Shown here: one piece after another, positions 63,340-64,000 of the stretch | Layout: every line of letters starts with the position of its first letter | Position numbering within the stretch: position 1 is the first letter of the stretch | Origin: Streptococcus ruminicola | GTDB taxonomy: Bacteria > Bacillota > Bacilli > Lactobacillales > Streptococcaceae | DNA length: 64,000 bases | Reading direction: 5' to 3' | Assembly (NCBI RefSeq): GCF_011387195.1 | Contig: NZ_CP046919.1 | Location: 496,001 to 560,000, forward strand | Notes under the pieces: generated by a model | What the model saw: only the letters and a program-made list of their open reading frames with translations | Databases searched by the model: none | What the model was told of the DNA's origin: nothing | Position numbers and translations under genes: made by a program

Positions 63340-64000
63340 TTAATTATCCTTAAAAAATCTTTTTAATTGATTAATGGTATCTTGGTAGTTTTTAGAGTTC
63401 ATTTGTGGTCGTTTAAGTCCTTTTTGACTGAGGTATTGACCAACTCGGTCACCATGACGTTTGAGGTATCTGCTACTTGTTACAACAAAGATATAAATAA
63501 CGATAACAAGACAAATCGGAATACCGATAAACGGTGCAATATAAAGTGCATTTAGCTGCATGGCATCGGAAGTGGTCTTAGCTTCACCATCAGCATTTGG
63601 AATGCGGTGCCCGCGTACCAGTAGACGTTGGGTATTTATCCCGTAAGGTGTACATGTCACCAAAGTCAGATAATCTTGGTTAGGATCAATCGTCAAATCT
63701 GAAAAGTCTGTTGGCTCAACCACGCGAATCTGATCAACTTCATAAGTCAATGTTTCATTCAAAACATGGATGGTAAAGGTATCACCTTCACGCAATTTAT
63801 CCAAATCAGAAAACAGTTTAGCCGAAGGCAAGCCACGGTGTCCTGATACGACACAGTGTGTTCCTTTCCCACCAACGGGAAGCGAACTACCTGCTAAATG
63901 TCCGATTGAAGTTTGTAAAACCTTATCTGATGTGCCATGATAAATACTTAATTTAATGTTGATTTTTGGGATACTGATGTAACCCATCGCCCCATCATGA
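63340..64000 (-). CDS. Class C-type sortase, 3' part
   Basis: The C-terminal 220 residues of a sortase; the frame is open to the right edge of the window, so the gene begins beyond 64000. The catalytic histidine is in VVSGHRGLPSA, the cysteine in TLVTCTPYG and the arginine in RLLVRGHR. A C-terminal hydrophobic helix (APFIGIPICLVIVIYIFVV) and basic tail are typical of pilus-polymerising class C sortases. Pilin genes would be expected upstream, outside the window. Confidence 0.88.
   Translation of the reverse strand, partial: HDGAMGYISIPKINIKLSIYHGTSDKVLQTSIGHLAGSSLPVGGKGTHCVVSGHRGLPSAKLFSDLDKLREGDTFTIHVLNETLTYEVDQIRVVEPTDFSDLTIDPNQDYLTLVTCTPYGINTQRLLVRGHRIPNADGEAKTTSDAMQLNALYIAPFIGIPICLVIVIYIFVVTSSRYLKRHGDRVGQYLSQKGLKRPQMNSKNYQDTINQLKRFFKDN

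Overview
The window is a chromosomal stretch of a low-GC Gram-positive coccus, almost certainly a Streptococcus, most likely of the S. bovis/S. equinus (gallolyticus/infantarius) type. This rests on protein sequences and on gene orders I know from streptococci: yqeG-yqeH-yhbY-nadD-yqeK-rsfS-methyltransferase-tmcAL, secA-two DAHP synthases-acpS-alr-recG, scrK-scrA facing scrB-scrR, efp-asp23-nusB, and rpsF-ssb-rpsR. The species is inference. I saw no rRNA or tRNA gene, transposase, integrase or CRISPR array.

Layout. 1-2.3 kb: the end of a BrnQ carrier, then an NAD(P)-binding reductase-like gene divergent from an Rrf2 regulator, with two palindromic operators between them. 2.3-8.9 kb: a methionine/amino-acid uptake block (metQ-metN-metP, two solute-binding proteins, an M20 peptidase, a class I glutamine amidotransferase-like hydrolase) under two MET-box-type sites placed almost identically upstream of two promoters. 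9-18.5 kb: YebC, an autoregulated MerR/TipAS regulator and the yqe/nadD/rsfS ribosome-and-NAD operon, interrupted by an unrecognised 642-residue membrane protein with a possible QxK-type nuclease core. 18.6-26.9 kb: DUF4230 protein, MarR-controlled MFS pump, EamA transporter, gatCAB and codY. 27-33.4 kb: aminotransferase, membrane glycerophosphodiesterase, a universal stress protein with a long structured leader, a HAD-pyrophosphohydrolase fusion and asparaginase. 33.4-35.7 kb: a small-regulator/DUF2975 membrane-protein locus. 35.7-44.2 kb: recG to secA. 44.4-50 kb: the sucrose regulon. 50-58 kb: nusB, asp23, efp, comEB, aminopeptidase, MATE transporter, uvrA. 58-60.3 kb: corA behind a three-way-junction-like leader, then a 470-base hairpin array before a DUF1129 membrane protein. 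60.3-64 kb: a second DUF2975/small-regulator locus with different operators, rpsF-ssb-rpsR, a 54-residue protein, and the 3' part of a class C-type sortase gene cut by the window edge.

Most of the window is housekeeping core. The parts that ordinary annotation does not explain are the 642-residue protein lodged in a conserved operon, the triplicated hairpin array and three-way-junction leader around corA/DUF1129, the structured leader of the stress-protein gene, and the pair of paralogous DUF2975/HTH loci with distinct palindromic operators. All motif positions were read by eye; no alignments, folding or database searches were run.
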